Shown: piece after piece, positions 45,488 through 56,498 of the stretch | How the letters are laid out: every line of letters begins with the position of its first letter | How positions within the stretch are numbered: the stretch's first letter is position 1 | DNA from: Paracoccus saliphilus | GTDB lineage: Bacteria > Pseudomonadota > Alphaproteobacteria > Rhodobacterales > Rhodobacteraceae | Assembly: GCF_028553805.1 (NCBI RefSeq) | Contig: NZ_CP067140.1 | Coordinates: 4,160,001 to 4,224,000, forward strand | Length of the DNA: 64,000 bases | Direction: 5' to 3' | The notes under the pieces: model-generated | Seen by the model: only the letters and a program-made list of their open reading frames with translations | What the model was told of the DNA's origin: nothing | The model's database searches: none | Program-made: the position numbers and the translations under genes

Positions 45488-46474
45488 ATGCGAGCAGCAG
45501 AAATGATCGAATTGTGGCGCGGAGGCCGGCGCGAGAGCCTTCATCTGGGCCATGCCGTGATCTGCGACAGCACCGGGGTGCTCGAAGCCTGGGGCAACCC
45601 GAGCGAGGTGATTTTTCCGCGATCATCGTGCAAGATGGTCCAGGCATTGCCGCTTCTGGAAAGCGGCGCGGCGGACGCTGCGGGCCTGACCGACCGCCAG
45701 CTTGCCTTGGCCTGTGCCAGCCATAACGGCGCCCATATCCATGTCGAGGCGGTGGATCGCTGGCTGACCACGCTTGACCTGCAGGAAACGGACCTGCGCT
45801 GCGGTTGCCACATGCCCAAGGACCCGGACGAGAACCGGCGCCTGACCTGTTCGGACCACAAGCCGGACCAGCGGCATAACAACTGCTCAGGCAAACATGC
45901 CGGTTTCCTGACCCTCAACCGCCATCTGGGCGGCGGGCCGGAATATGTCGATCCAGAGCACCCGGTTCAACAAGCCGCGAAAGCCGCCTTTGAAGAGGTC
46001 ACCGGGGAAACCAGCCCGGGCTATGGCATCGACGGCTGCTCGGCACCCAACCATGCCTGCAGCCTCACCGGACTCGCCAGTGCCATGGCCAGGTTTGCCA
46101 AACCCGGCGGCGACCGGAGGGGGCAGGCAATGCAACGCCTGGTCGCTGCAATGCGCACCCATCCCGAGATGGTGGCAGGCGAAGGACGCGCCTGCACCAC
46201 CCTCATGCGCGCGATGCAAGGCAAGGTCGCGGTCAAGACCGGCGCCGAGGGCGTCTTCGTCGCCATCCTGCCCGAACAGGGGCTAGGCATCGCGCTCAAG
46301 GCCCTGGACGGCGCCACCCGTGCCAGCGAAGCGGCGATCATTGCGCTTCTGCTGCATCTGGATGTCTTGGACAAAGACAATCCGGTCGTCTCGACCTACC
46401 TGACAGGTCCGATCCGGAACTGGCGTGGAACCGTCACCGGGGAAATGCGGACCGCGCCGGGCTTCCCCGACTGA
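45488..46474 (+). CDS. Asparaginase II (Rhizobium etli-type) family protein
   Basis: The 328-residue protein belongs to the asparaginase family named after Rhizobium etli ReAV, distinct from the E. coli AnsB type. Visible family phrases are PRSSCKMVQALPLLESGAAD (SxxK-like Ser-Lys), ACASHNGAHIH, CGCHMPKDP, HNNCSGKHAGFLTL and GIDGCSAPNHACSL. The enzyme hydrolyses L-asparagine to aspartate and ammonia. The ATG at 45488 follows a GTG at 45485; AGGGGG lies upstream. Confidence 0.88.
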   Translation: MRAAEMIELWRGGRRESLHLGHAVICDSTGVLEAWGNPSEVIFPRSSCKMVQALPLLESGAADAAGLTDRQLALACASHNGAHIHVEAVDRWLTTLDLQETDLRCGCHMPKDPDENRRLTCSDHKPDQRHNNCSGKHAGFLTLNRHLGGGPEYVDPEHPVQQAAKAAFEEVTGETSPGYGIDGCSAPNHACSLTGLASAMARFAKPGGDRRGQAMQRLVAAMRTHPEMVAGEGRACTTLMRAMQGKVAVKTGAEGVFVAILPEQGLGIALKALDGATRASEAAIIALLLHLDVLDKDNPVVSTYLTGPIRNWRGTVTGEMRTAPGFPD

Positions 46475-46644
46475 TTCGTCACGAATCCGACGCATTTTTC
46501 TGCTTGAATACCGCCATGAGGGCCGCGCCCCCAATCGTCCCTCTGAAATACCGTTCGGCCGGCACCCCTTTGGCAGAGCGGGTGTCGGCCCCCTCCCCAT
46601 CTCGCGCATCTGGATCCCGAACCCGGTCCTCTCGGGGCATGCCC

Positions 46645-47403
46645 TCAAAGCAGCTCCCAGATCAGGCGCAATGCCAACGCACCCGATGTCAGGACCAGCA
46701 GCGGCTTGATCAGCCTGGCGCCGATCCGCGCGGCCAGCCTCGCCCCCAAAGCCGCACCCGCGATCTGCGCCAGGCCCATCATGACGCCCAGCAGCCACAA
46801 GGGCTGCCCGATCAGCGCGAAACTCAGCAAACCTCCCAGATTGGAGAACAGGTTCAAGAGCTTGGTATGCGCTGTCGCCTTCAGGACGCCATATCCGGCG
46901 AGCGTCACGAAAGCGATCATGTAGAACGATCCGGCCCCCGGTCCCACCAATCCGTCATAGAACCCGATCAATGGCACGATGCAGGCCGCGAAGATCGCCG
47001 GAGCGACGCGCTGCCGCCGGTCAAGATCGTCCAGGCCGGGCTTGACCGCGAAGAACACGGCGATGCCGATCAGGATCACCGGCAGCCCCAGCCGCAAACC
47101 ATCGGTCGGCAGGTATGTGACCAGGGCCGCACCCACGATCCCACCCAGGCCCGCGATCAACGCCGCCCGCCACTGGGTCGCCGGATCGACCAATCCCCGC
47201 CGCGCATAGCTGATTGCCGCCGTCGCCGAGCCGAACACGCCCTGGACCTTGTTGGTGGCCAGAGCCTGCGCGGGCAGCACACCGGCCAGCATCAACGCCG
47301 GGACCGTGATCAGGCCGCCTCCGCCGGCGATGGCATCGACGAAACCGGCAGCGAACCCGGCGGCAAGCAGGATCAGGATCAGATCGAATGACAAATCAAG
47401 CAT
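46645..47403 (-). CDS. TSUP (TauE/SafE) family membrane protein
   Basis: The 252-residue protein has seven to eight helices and the TSUP signature in both halves: AAGFAAGFVDAIAGGGGLITVPALMLAGV and GFYDGLVGPGAGSFYMIAFV. These transporters move sulfite, sulfonates or related organic anions, usually outward. The ATG at 47403 is the natural start; the open frame running to 47832 overlaps the next gene's 5' part on the other strand. Substrate unknown. Confidence 0.9.
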   Translation of the reverse strand: MLDLSFDLILILLAAGFAAGFVDAIAGGGGLITVPALMLAGVLPAQALATNKVQGVFGSATAAISYARRGLVDPATQWRAALIAGLGGIVGAALVTYLPTDGLRLGLPVILIGIAVFFAVKPGLDDLDRRQRVAPAIFAACIVPLIGFYDGLVGPGAGSFYMIAFVTLAGYGVLKATAHTKLLNLFSNLGGLLSFALIGQPLWLLGVMMGLAQIAGAALGARLAARIGARLIKPLLVLTSGALALRLIWELL

Positions 47404-47483
47404 AGGCAACTTTCGGCGTGGCGGGTATCGGTTCCCGGCGCGGCAATGCGCCCATTGTCGGGCCTTGTAAAGATCCGCCAAGA

Positions 47484-47535
47484 GCGGGGGTTTCACACCC
47501 CCGCACCCCCGTGGGATACTTGCATGAAGAAGAAG
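47484..47535 (-). repeat. REP-like hairpin element, copy 3 (reverse orientation)
   Basis: On the minus strand TTCTTCTTCATGCAAGTATCCC precedes a GCGGGGG / CCCCCGC hairpin (47484-47504). The head matches copies 1 and 2; the tail GGCCATCGCGG is not retained. It lies between the divergent TSUP and nitronate monooxygenase genes, 10 bases before the latter's start. Confidence 0.75.
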
Positions 47536-47545
47536 GAATAGACTC

Positions 47546-48553
47546 ATGCTGGACAGGTTGGAATTGCGGCATCCGCTGATACAGGCGCCGATGGCTGGCG
47601 TCTCGACGCCCGAACTGGCGGCGGCGGTCAGCGAAGCAGGTGCGCTGGGCTCGGTGGCGCTGGGCGCATTGGACACAGCGAGAGCGCAGGACGCGATCTC
47701 AAGGACACGGGCGCTGACCGGGCGGCCCTTTGCGGTGAACCTGTTCTGCCATCGGCCCGCGCATCGCGACCACGCGCGCGAAATGGCGTGGCTCGAGCGG
47801 TTGCGCCCCGAATTTCGCCGTTTCGACAGCACCCCGCCAGATCACCTGACCGAAATCTATCAGAGCTTCCGCGCCAACCCGGCCATGCTGGACATGCTGG
47901 TCGAGGCGCGTCCCGCCGCGATCAGCTTTCACTTCGGACTGCCCGAGCCCGATCAGCTTCAGGCCCTGCGCGCAACCGGTGCCGTCCTGCTGGCCACGGC
48001 AACCAGCGAGGCCGAGGGCCGGGCCATCGCGGATGCCGGGCTGGACGGGATCGTGGCGCAGGGATGGCAGGCAGGCGGGCATCGCGGCAGTTTCGACCCC
48101 GAGCTTGGCGATGAACAGCTGGAAACCCTGCCCCTGACCCGCCAATTGACCGGGCTGGGCCTACCGGTGATCGCGGCGGGCGGAATCATGACCCGTGAAG
48201 ATGCCCGGCAGGCGATACAGGCCGGGGCCATCGCCGTGCAATGCGGAACGGCCTTCCTTCTGGCGCCCGAAGCCGCGACCTCGGCGGCGCATCATGCCGC
48301 GCTGTCCAGTGGCAAAACGGTGATGACCCGCGCGATCTCGGGCCGCCCGGCGCGCGGCATGGAAAACCTGTTCACCGCCATCGACGGCACGGATGCCGCA
48401 GATTATCCGGTCGCCTATGATGCCGGCAAGGCGTTGAACGCGGCAGCGCTGGCGGCGGGGGAAACGGGCTATGGCGCCTTCTGGGCCGGAACGGGCGCGG
48501 CAAGCGCCATTGCCCGCCCCGCAGCCGAGACCGTGGCAGCGATCAGCCTGTGA
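47546..48553 (+). CDS. Nitronate monooxygenase (NMO, FMN-dependent)
   Basis: The 335-residue enzyme has the NMO TIM-barrel start RHPLIQAPMAGVSTPELAAAVSEAGALGSVALGAL, the flavin-binding phrase AQGWQAGGHRGSF, and GLPVIAAGGIMTREDARQAIQAGAIAVQCGTAFLLAPE. It oxidises toxic nitronates such as propionate 3-nitronate. Its stop overlaps the convergent serB stop by 11 bases. The ribosome site (GAAGAAGAAGGAA) comes from the REP-like element. Confidence 0.93.
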   Translation: MLDRLELRHPLIQAPMAGVSTPELAAAVSEAGALGSVALGALDTARAQDAISRTRALTGRPFAVNLFCHRPAHRDHAREMAWLERLRPEFRRFDSTPPDHLTEIYQSFRANPAMLDMLVEARPAAISFHFGLPEPDQLQALRATGAVLLATATSEAEGRAIADAGLDGIVAQGWQAGGHRGSFDPELGDEQLETLPLTRQLTGLGLPVIAAGGIMTREDARQAIQAGAIAVQCGTAFLLAPEAATSAAHHAALSSGKTVMTRAISGRPARGMENLFTAIDGTDAADYPVAYDAGKALNAAALAAGETGYGAFWAGTGAASAIARPAAETVAAISL

Positions 48554-49421
48554 CGAAATCCGCCACGGAATAGCCCTGCAGGTACAACAGCGCCGTCAGG
48601 TCGCCGTGATTGATCCGGATGCCCGCCTGCTCAGCCACCGCGGGCTTGGCATGCAAGGCCACGCCCGCCCCGGCCTGCTGCAACATCCCCAGATCATTGG
48701 CCCCGTCACCCACGGCGATGACCTCCCCGAAAGTCAGGCCGCGTGCGACGGTGATCTCTTCCAGCGCCTCGGACTTGGCCTCTCGTCCAAGCACCGGCAG
48801 GGCGACATGACCGGTCAGCACCCCGTCATCGGCCAGCAGGGTATTGGCGCGGTGCTCGTCAAAGCCCAGCCATTGCGCCACTTCGCGGGTGAATGCCGTG
48901 AATCCGCCCGAAACCAGCGCCGTATAAGCGCCATTCGCCCGCATCGTGCCGACAAGCTCCCGCCCGCCCGGAGCCAATGTGATCCGCGTCTTCAGCACTT
49001 CGCCGATGATGTCTTCCTTCAAACCCGCCAGCAGGCCGACCCGCTCGACCAGCGCCTCGTGGAAATTCAGCTCGCCATTCATTGCTCGCGCAGTGATATC
49101 GGCGACCCGCGCGCCGACCCCCGCCATATCGGCCAGCTCGTCGATACATTCCTGCTCGATCATGGTCGAGTCCATATCGGCGAGCAGGATCTTCTTGCGC
49201 CGACCGCTGCTGGGCCGGATGACCAGGTCCAGCCCGATGGTCTGCAAATCCCCCCAGACCTGATCGAGATCCTCGGGCATGGTCTGGATCTCGAACTCTC
49301 CGGCGATGCCAGGATTGAGCCATGATGCCGATCCGCCCTGCCAACGCTTCGCCAGCTCTTCCAGCAACTCGGTCTGCAGATTGGCGAGCTTCGGGGAGGC
49401 GATCAACGAAACGGTATACAT
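48543..49421 (-). CDS. serB: Phosphoserine phosphatase SerB
   Basis: SerB releases serine from phosphoserine. The 292-residue protein has the HAD motifs DMDSTMIEQE (82-91), SGGFTAFTREVA (motif II Ser) and VAVGDGANDLGML (motif IV), and the cap helices between. The N-terminal ~75 residues are an ACT-like extension common in proteobacteria. The start at 49421 fits the family; the frame to 49529 is non-coding. The 148-base repeat copy B lies 110 bases upstream in the same orientation. Confidence 0.95.
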   Translation of the reverse strand: MYTVSLIASPKLANLQTELLEELAKRWQGGSASWLNPGIAGEFEIQTMPEDLDQVWGDLQTIGLDLVIRPSSGRRKKILLADMDSTMIEQECIDELADMAGVGARVADITARAMNGELNFHEALVERVGLLAGLKEDIIGEVLKTRITLAPGGRELVGTMRANGAYTALVSGGFTAFTREVAQWLGFDEHRANTLLADDGVLTGHVALPVLGREAKSEALEEITVARGLTFGEVIAVGDGANDLGMLQQAGAGVALHAKPAVAEQAGIRINHGDLTALLYLQGYSVADFVTG

Positions 49422-49530
49422 GGCAATGCTCCGGCTTGGGTGGCCGCCATGCTCTAAACCAAAGCACCGTCGAATGGAAATCGTTAACAAGAGCTTTCGG
49501 CGGCCAGGGAAATCACCCCGAAATGCCATT

Positions 49531-49677
49531 CAGCGTACGCTGCCTGTGTACAGGTTGTGTACGCGCTGTGTACGTTCGGTGTACGGATGTCACAGGCAAA
49601 AACCCAGCATTTGCTGGGCCAGTCCGCTTCCTGTTGCGCGGCGGTGCTTTAGCAACGCGCGCTGCTGTTGCGCAACA
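49531..49677 (-). repeat. 148-base dispersed repeat, copy B, with four phased GTACAC boxes
   Basis: Read on the minus strand this block matches 9657-9804 from end to end. It holds TTGCGCAA, a CCCAGCA-N2-TGCTGGG hairpin (49603-49618) followed by five T, then GTACAC boxes at 49579, 49568, 49557 and 49546 (plus-strand left ends; exactly 11 bases apart), and a CAGCGTACGCTG palindrome. It is upstream of serB and 3' of the sugar ABC operon, filling most of a 304-base gap. The remaining bases (49422-49530, 49678-49725) hold a TGGCGGCC/GGCCGCCA hairpin (49686-49714) after the sugar operon and nothing else I can name. Confidence 0.85.
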
Positions 49678-49725
49678 CGCATTCATGGCGGCCAGGCGAT
49701 GAACCCGGCCGCCACGGAAACCTGA

Positions 49726-50691
49726 TCAGAACGGGCTGTCCGGGAAGTGGAACTGCTCGGCGTTCTCGGGCGTGATGAGTTGCGAACCGATGATGAAGCG
49801 CCCGGTCATCGGCGCGTTCGACACAAAGTTCAACGCCGTCATCTCGATGGCCGAGGAAATCAACGCCGGCGGATAGGTCACGTTCACCGGCAGCTGCGGA
49901 TCGCCATCCATGATCCGCTTGACGATCTCCTTCATGCCGGCACCGCCGATCACCCACATCTCGTCCTCGCGTCCGGCTGCCGCGATGGCTTCAAGCACAC
50001 CGATGGCCATATCGTCGTCGGCCGCCCATACCGCGTTGATTTCAGGGTATTTCGACAGGAAGTCCTGCATGACGGTAAAGGCATCGTCGCGGTTCCAGTT
50101 GCCATGCTCCATGTCGAGGATCTCGATGTCCGAGCCCTCCAAGGCGGCCTGGAACGCCTCGACCCGTTCATTGTCCAGCGTGGTCGGAATGCCGCGCAGC
50201 ACCACAATCTTCGAGCCTGCTTCGAGGTTCTCGCTGAAATATTCACCCGCGACCCGGCCAAACGCGGCGTTGTCGCCCGCGACATAAAGGTCCTCGATCC
50301 CGTCCTGGCTCAGGCCGCGATCAACGACGGTCACGAATTTGCCCGCCTCTTTCACAGATGCGACCGGCCCGGTCAAAGGCTCTGATTCAAAAGGCAAAAC
50401 CACCAGCCCATCGATATTGCGGGTGGCCATCATGTCCTCGATATCGCTGACCTGCTTGGCAGCATCCCCCGCCGTCGCCAGCACGAATTCAAGGTTGGGA
50501 TAGGTTTCGCCCATCCGCTCGATGGTATCCTGCGCGTGCCAGTTCAGCCCGCCCATGAACCCATGCGTCGCGGACGGAATCGATACACCGATCACCTTCT
50601 TTTCGGCCTCGTCCTGCGCCAAAGCGACGCCAGCCGTCAGCCCCATCACCGCCGTCAATGCGGCGGCCTTCATCAGGCTTCTGCGTTTCAT
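49726..50691 (-). CDS. Sugar ABC transporter substrate-binding protein (RbsB-like)
   Basis: The 321-residue periplasmic protein has a signal peptide (SLMKAAALTAVMGLTAGVALA) and the ribose-binding family pattern: GVSIPSATHGFMGGLNWHA, NIDGLVVLPFES, VDRGLS, AVWAADDDMAIGVLEA. It delivers a sugar to the permease at 50710. It is last in the operon, after the permease, an unusual order but common in this order of bacteria. The ligand is unknown. Confidence 0.9.
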   Translation of the reverse strand: MKRRSLMKAAALTAVMGLTAGVALAQDEAEKKVIGVSIPSATHGFMGGLNWHAQDTIERMGETYPNLEFVLATAGDAAKQVSDIEDMMATRNIDGLVVLPFESEPLTGPVASVKEAGKFVTVVDRGLSQDGIEDLYVAGDNAAFGRVAGEYFSENLEAGSKIVVLRGIPTTLDNERVEAFQAALEGSDIEILDMEHGNWNRDDAFTVMQDFLSKYPEINAVWAADDDMAIGVLEAIAAAGREDEMWVIGGAGMKEIVKRIMDGDPQLPVNVTYPPALISSAIEMTALNFVSNAPMTGRFIIGSQLITPENAEQFHFPDSPF

Positions 50692-50709
50692 CAGTCTTCC
50701 TCCCGGTTG

Positions 50710-51677
50710 TTACCGCTCTTCGGCGGTGCGTTTCTCCCGCTGCAGAACCACAGCAAGAACGATGATGACCCCCTGTATCGCCCCGTTGAGATAGGGGCTG
50801 ACCAGGTCGGCCAGGTTGAGAATATTGTCGATCAGCGACAGGATCAGCACACCGACGACCGTGCCCCAGACACGCCCCGTGCCGCCCTTGAGCGCCGTGC
50901 CGCCGATGATGACCGCCGCGATGGCCTCCAGCTCCCACAGCACACCCGTCGAGCCCGAGGCCGAGCCGAGGCGCGGCACGTAAAGCACCGTCGCCACGCC
51001 GACCAGCAGGCCCAGAAGCATATAGGTCATCAGCCGTATCCGGTTGACATCTATGGCCGAATAGCGCGCCACCCGATCATTCGAGCCGATGGCCTCGACA
51101 TGGCGTCCAAAACGGCTGTGACGCATGACCCATTCGCCCGCAAAGGCGACCAGGGCGAAGGTGATGATCGGCCATGTGATCCAGCCGATACCACCGTAAT
51201 AGACGGGCCTATACAGCGTGCGCAGCCCGTAATCGAGGCTGAGCGTGCCGCCATCCGCCAGCCATGTCACCAGCGACCGGAAGATGCCCATGGTGCCAAG
51301 CGTGACGATGAACGGCTCGATCCTTGCCTTGGTGATCAGCGCACCGTTCAGGTAACCGGCCAGGATACCGCCAAGCATGGCCACCCCCATGCCAACCAGG
51401 ATCGTGCCCCAGTTCTCGCCCATTCCAGGTAGCGCGGCATTCATGCCGATAATGGCGATTCCGGCAAGGAACGCGGCCATCGAACCCACCGACAGGTCCA
51501 GCCCACCCGCCGTGATCACGAAGGTCATGCCGACCGCGATCATGCCGATAAAGGCCGAACGCGCCAGCACATTGGTGATATTGCCCGGTGCCAGGAAGGC
51601 AGGGTTCAATAGCGCCCCAAGCACGATCAATGCGACTAGGGCGACCAGCGGGCCGAGTGTATGCAGGTCGGGTTTGC

Positions 51678-51681
<4 letters not shown>
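50710..51681 (-). CDS. Sugar ABC transporter permease (RbsC-like)
   Basis: The 323-residue permease has about ten helices and the RbsC/XylH signature: AGGLDLSVGSMAAFLAGIAI, a GAKGSN-like EAIGSNDRVARYSAIDVNRIRLMTY, and the C-terminal EAIAAVIIGGTALKGGTGRVWGTVVG. The ATG at 51681 overlaps the upstream ATPase stop. It acts with the two-domain ATPase to import the sugar. Confidence 0.92.
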
Positions 51682-53158
<1,477 letters not shown>

Positions 53159-53162
<4 letters not shown>

Positions 53163-54256
53163 TCGCCCACCTCGACCCAGGCACCGTCCTGTGCCGATGA
53201 AGCCTTCGCTGCCGCGATGAAGGCCATACCCGACAGCCCATCCATCAGTCCCGGCACACGCTCCAGATCGGTGGTGTCACCCAGGATGATTGCTGCGATA
53301 TCGCTGTAAAGATTGGCGAACCCTTCCAGGTAACCTTCGGGATGGCCCGGCGGAGTCCGATAGGATTCCGAGCGATCCTGCGCCCGCGTCAAGATCTGCG
53401 CCGGGCCGTCCTTGGGTGTCACGATCAGCTTTTCGCTGTCCTGCAAGCACCATTCCAGCGCCGCCTCGGTGCCGAATAGCCGCAGCGACAGCCCGTTTTC
53501 CTGCCCCACGGCGACTTGGCTGGCCCAAAGTCCGCCTTTCGCGCCAGAGGCATAGCGCAAGGACAGGCGGGCATCGTCGTCGATGACACGGCTTGGCACA
53601 ATGCTCGAGACCTCTGCCGACAGATGAGTTGGCGTGTGGCCGGTGACGAATTGCGCCAATTGCCAAGCATGGGTGCCGATATCACCAAGCGCGCCTGCCC
53701 CGGCACGCGCCGGATCGGTGCGCCACTCGGCCTGTTTGTTCTCCACCTCGTCGGCAAGCCAACCCTGCAGATACTCGGCCTGCACCAGACGAATCTGGCC
53801 CAAGGCTCCCTCTGCCACGAGAGCGCGGGCCTCACGCACCAGAGGCAGGGCAGAATAATTATGTGTCAGAAAAAACCGCGCACGCGAGGCTCGCGCTGCC
53901 TCGGCCATGGCCTGCGCCTGCTCGGACGTCGCGGCCAGGGGCTTGTCGCAGATCACGTGAATGCCCGCATTCAGGAACGCGATCGCCGGAGCGGCATGCA
54001 GATGGTTGGGCGTCACGATGCTAACGGCTTCGATTCCGTCTTCGCGTGCGGCCTCGGCCCGCGCCATCTCGTTGAAATCGGCATAGCTGCGGTCAAGGCC
54101 CAGCTCTTGCGCACTCTCTGCCGCACGTTCGGCATCAGAGGACAGCGCGCCCGCAACGATCTGGTAATGCCCGTCCATCCGGGCCGCAATGCGATGGATT
54201 GCGCCGATGAAGGCTCCACTGCCCCCGCCAACCATGCCTAGACGTATCGGTTTCAT
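53159..54256 (-). CDS. Gfo/Idh/MocA-family sugar oxidoreductase
   Basis: The 365-residue enzyme has the Rossmann start [17 protein letters not shown], the CDKPLAAT motif (the usual EKP Lys), and [20 protein letters not shown]. The active-site His region is [10 protein letters not shown]. It oxidises or reduces a sugar or polyol with NAD(P). Its place between an epimerase and a sugar importer suggests it handles the imported compound. Such gene sets occur for inositol, levoglucosan and 3-keto-sugar use; I cannot choose among them. Confidence 0.9.
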
Positions 54257-55308
54257 GTCAGCCCCAATGCCTTGTCGATTGCCGCGCGGTCGATACCGGC
54301 TGCCGCGAAATCGTCGAATGCGTGCGGCGTCACCCGGATGATGTGATCTCGCACGAATTGCGCCCCTTCACGCGCGCCGTCCTCGGGATGTTTCAGCGCG
54401 CATTCCCATTCTACCACGGCCCATCCATCGAAACCGTATTGCGTCAGCTTGGAAAACACCCCGCCGAAATCCACCTGTCCGTCGCCGGGACTACGGAAAC
54501 GCCCTGCCCGATCCGTCCAGCCCTGATAGCCGCCATAGACACCCTGCCGCCCGGTTGGACGGAACTCGGCATCCTTGACGTGGAACATGCGGATCCGGTC
54601 GTGATAGATGTCGATATTCTGCAGGTAATCCAACTGCTGCAGGATGTAATGCGATGGGTCGTACAGCATGTTCGCGCGTTCATGCCCGCCAACGCGTTCG
54701 AGGAACATCTCGAATGTCACGCCATCATGCAGATCCTCGCCCGGATGGATCTCGAAGCAGACATCGACGCCCTGCTCATCCGCCAAGCTCAGCAATGGGC
54801 GCCAGCGATCTGCCAGCGCATCGAAGGCCGCCTCGACCAGGCCGGGCGCACGTTGCGGCCACGGGTAGAGATAGGGCCAGGCCAGCGCGCCCGAGAACGT
54901 CGCCATCGCATCCAGGCCCAACAAACGACTGACACGGATCGCGCGAGCGACCTGATCGGTCGCCCATTCCTGCCTTGCCTTGGGATTACCGCGCAGCCGT
55001 GCGGGTGCGAAAGCGTCGAACCCGGCATCATAGGCGGGGTGCACGGCGACGAGCTGTCCCTGCAGATGGGCAGACAGCTCTGTCACCTCGACGCCGTTCT
55101 GTTGGGCGGTGCCCAGAAATTCGTCCCGGTAATCCGGTGATGTCTCGGCCCGCTCGAGATCGAGCATCCGGGGATCATGCGTGGGGACCTGCACACCGAC
55201 ATAGCCGCATTCGGCGGCCCATTTTGTTATTCCGTCCCAGCTGTCGAAAGGTGCATCATCACCGATGAACTGCGCCAGAAACAACGCCGGCCCCTTGATG
55301 GTCCGCAT
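54253..55308 (-). CDS. Sugar phosphate isomerase/epimerase (AP-endonuclease-2-like TIM barrel)
   Basis: The 351-residue protein has TIM-barrel metal-site phrases: VGVQVPTHDPRMLD, ELSAHLQGQLVAVHP, CFEIHPGEDLHD (Glu and His), MLYDPSHY (Asp and His), FHVKDAEF and VVEWECALKHP (Glu). This set is typical of xylose-isomerase-like epimerases. It is the first gene of the sugar operon; its ATG at 55308 lies 38 bases from a palindromic LacI operator. Confidence 0.88.
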   Translation of the reverse strand: MRTIKGPALFLAQFIGDDAPFDSWDGITKWAAECGYVGVQVPTHDPRMLDLERAETSPDYRDEFLGTAQQNGVEVTELSAHLQGQLVAVHPAYDAGFDAFAPARLRGNPKARQEWATDQVARAIRVSRLLGLDAMATFSGALAWPYLYPWPQRAPGLVEAAFDALADRWRPLLSLADEQGVDVCFEIHPGEDLHDGVTFEMFLERVGGHERANMLYDPSHYILQQLDYLQNIDIYHDRIRMFHVKDAEFRPTGRQGVYGGYQGWTDRAGRFRSPGDGQVDFGGVFSKLTQYGFDGWAVVEWECALKHPEDGAREGAQFVRDHIIRVTPHAFDDFAAAGIDRAAIDKALGLT

Positions 55309-55345
55309 GAATCCCCCCCCATCTTTCGGTCAATCTGCACTGGCC

Positions 55346-55359
55346 TGCAATCGATTGCA
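55346..55359. promoter_or_regulatory. LacI-type operator between lacI-family and sugar-operon genes
   Basis: TGCAATCGATTGCA is a perfect 14-base palindrome with the central CG of LacI-family operators. It lies in the 104-base divergent region, 38 bases before the epimerase start and 54 before the regulator start, so one dimer could control both. Confidence 0.75.
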
Positions 55360-55412
55360 AACATTTTCTGATCCATCTTGCGAGGAGCATCCCGGCGGCA
55401 TAGGGTGTTGCA

Positions 55413-56453
55413 ATGGACAAAGGTCTGATTTCATCTGGCCGAGCACGGCTTTCCGATGTGGCGAAACTGGCGGGAGTTTCGACCTCGACCGTCAGCCGGG
55501 TACTATCATGCCCCGATCTGGTGGCCGAAACGACCCGGCAAGCCGTGACCGAGGCGCTTGCAGCCACCGGCTATCGCATGAATCACGCGGCTCGAAACCT
55601 GCGAAAACAGCGCACCGGCAGCGTGGTCGCGCTCGTTCCGAATCTGGGCAATCCCTTCTTCGCCAAGATCCTCGACGGGATGGGCAAGGAATTGGCACAG
55701 GCGGGCTATGACCTGCTGGTGGCGGATACGCTGGACGACGCAGGCAGGCACACGACATTGCAGCGATTCATGGACGCTTCACGTGCCGACGGAATCATCT
55801 TGATGGATGGCATGGTTCCCGTGGATCATCTGCGCGATGCACATGAGCGAACCGACCTGCCTCCGCTGATCACGGCCTGTGAATGGGTCGAAGATTCCGA
55901 TCTGCCGCGCGTCATGCTGGATAATCGCGAAGGGGCCCGCCTAGCCATCCAACATCTGCGCGAGCTGGGGCATCGCCATATCGGCGTGATCGGCGGACCT
56001 GATCGGAACGTCTTGCACAAATCCCGACTTGCAGGCGTACATGATGCCGCCGACGGAATGCGGCTGACGCTTTTTGAAGGTGACTTCACATTGCAGGCCG
56101 GCAAAAAAGCGGCGAAATGCTGGGAAGAGCTTTCGCCAGATCAACGACCGGGCGCAGTGTTCGCCTTCTCTGACGAGATGGCCTGCGCATTCATGGCAAG
56201 CCTTCAGCGCAACGGAATTATTGCACCGCGCGACATATCGATTGTCGGTTTCGACGATATCGAACTGGGCTCACATCTGGCGCCCGCCTTGACGACCATC
56301 AGGCAGCCCAAGCGAGAGCTTGGTCGTCAGGCCGCCCGTACGATCCTTCAGCGCATCACGGGGGCAGAGGTCGATCCCGTGACGCTTCTCGCGCCGCAAT
56401 TGATGCTGCGCGAGACGACCGCGCCTTTCACGAATGTCCGGATCGCGGGCTGA
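55413..56453 (+). CDS. LacI-family transcriptional regulator of the sugar operon
   Basis: The 346-residue repressor has the LacI HTH (RLSDVAKLAGVSTSTVSRVL) and hinge helix (GYRMNHAARNLRKQRTG), then a periplasmic-binding-fold core: ALVPNLGNPFFAKILDGM, ADGIILMDGM, AIQHLRELGHRHIGVIGG and VGFDDIELGSHLAPALTTIRQP. It likely represses the sugar operon at the palindrome and responds to the imported sugar or a product. Confidence 0.94.
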   Translation: MDKGLISSGRARLSDVAKLAGVSTSTVSRVLSCPDLVAETTRQAVTEALAATGYRMNHAARNLRKQRTGSVVALVPNLGNPFFAKILDGMGKELAQAGYDLLVADTLDDAGRHTTLQRFMDASRADGIILMDGMVPVDHLRDAHERTDLPPLITACEWVEDSDLPRVMLDNREGARLAIQHLRELGHRHIGVIGGPDRNVLHKSRLAGVHDAADGMRLTLFEGDFTLQAGKKAAKCWEELSPDQRPGAVFAFSDEMACAFMASLQRNGIIAPRDISIVGFDDIELGSHLAPALTTIRQPKRELGRQAARTILQRITGAEVDPVTLLAPQLMLRETTAPFTNVRIAG

Positions 56454-56498
56454 TATCGGCAAGCGGAGTCATCGGCCTGCCGCTGCACCCCCGGAACG

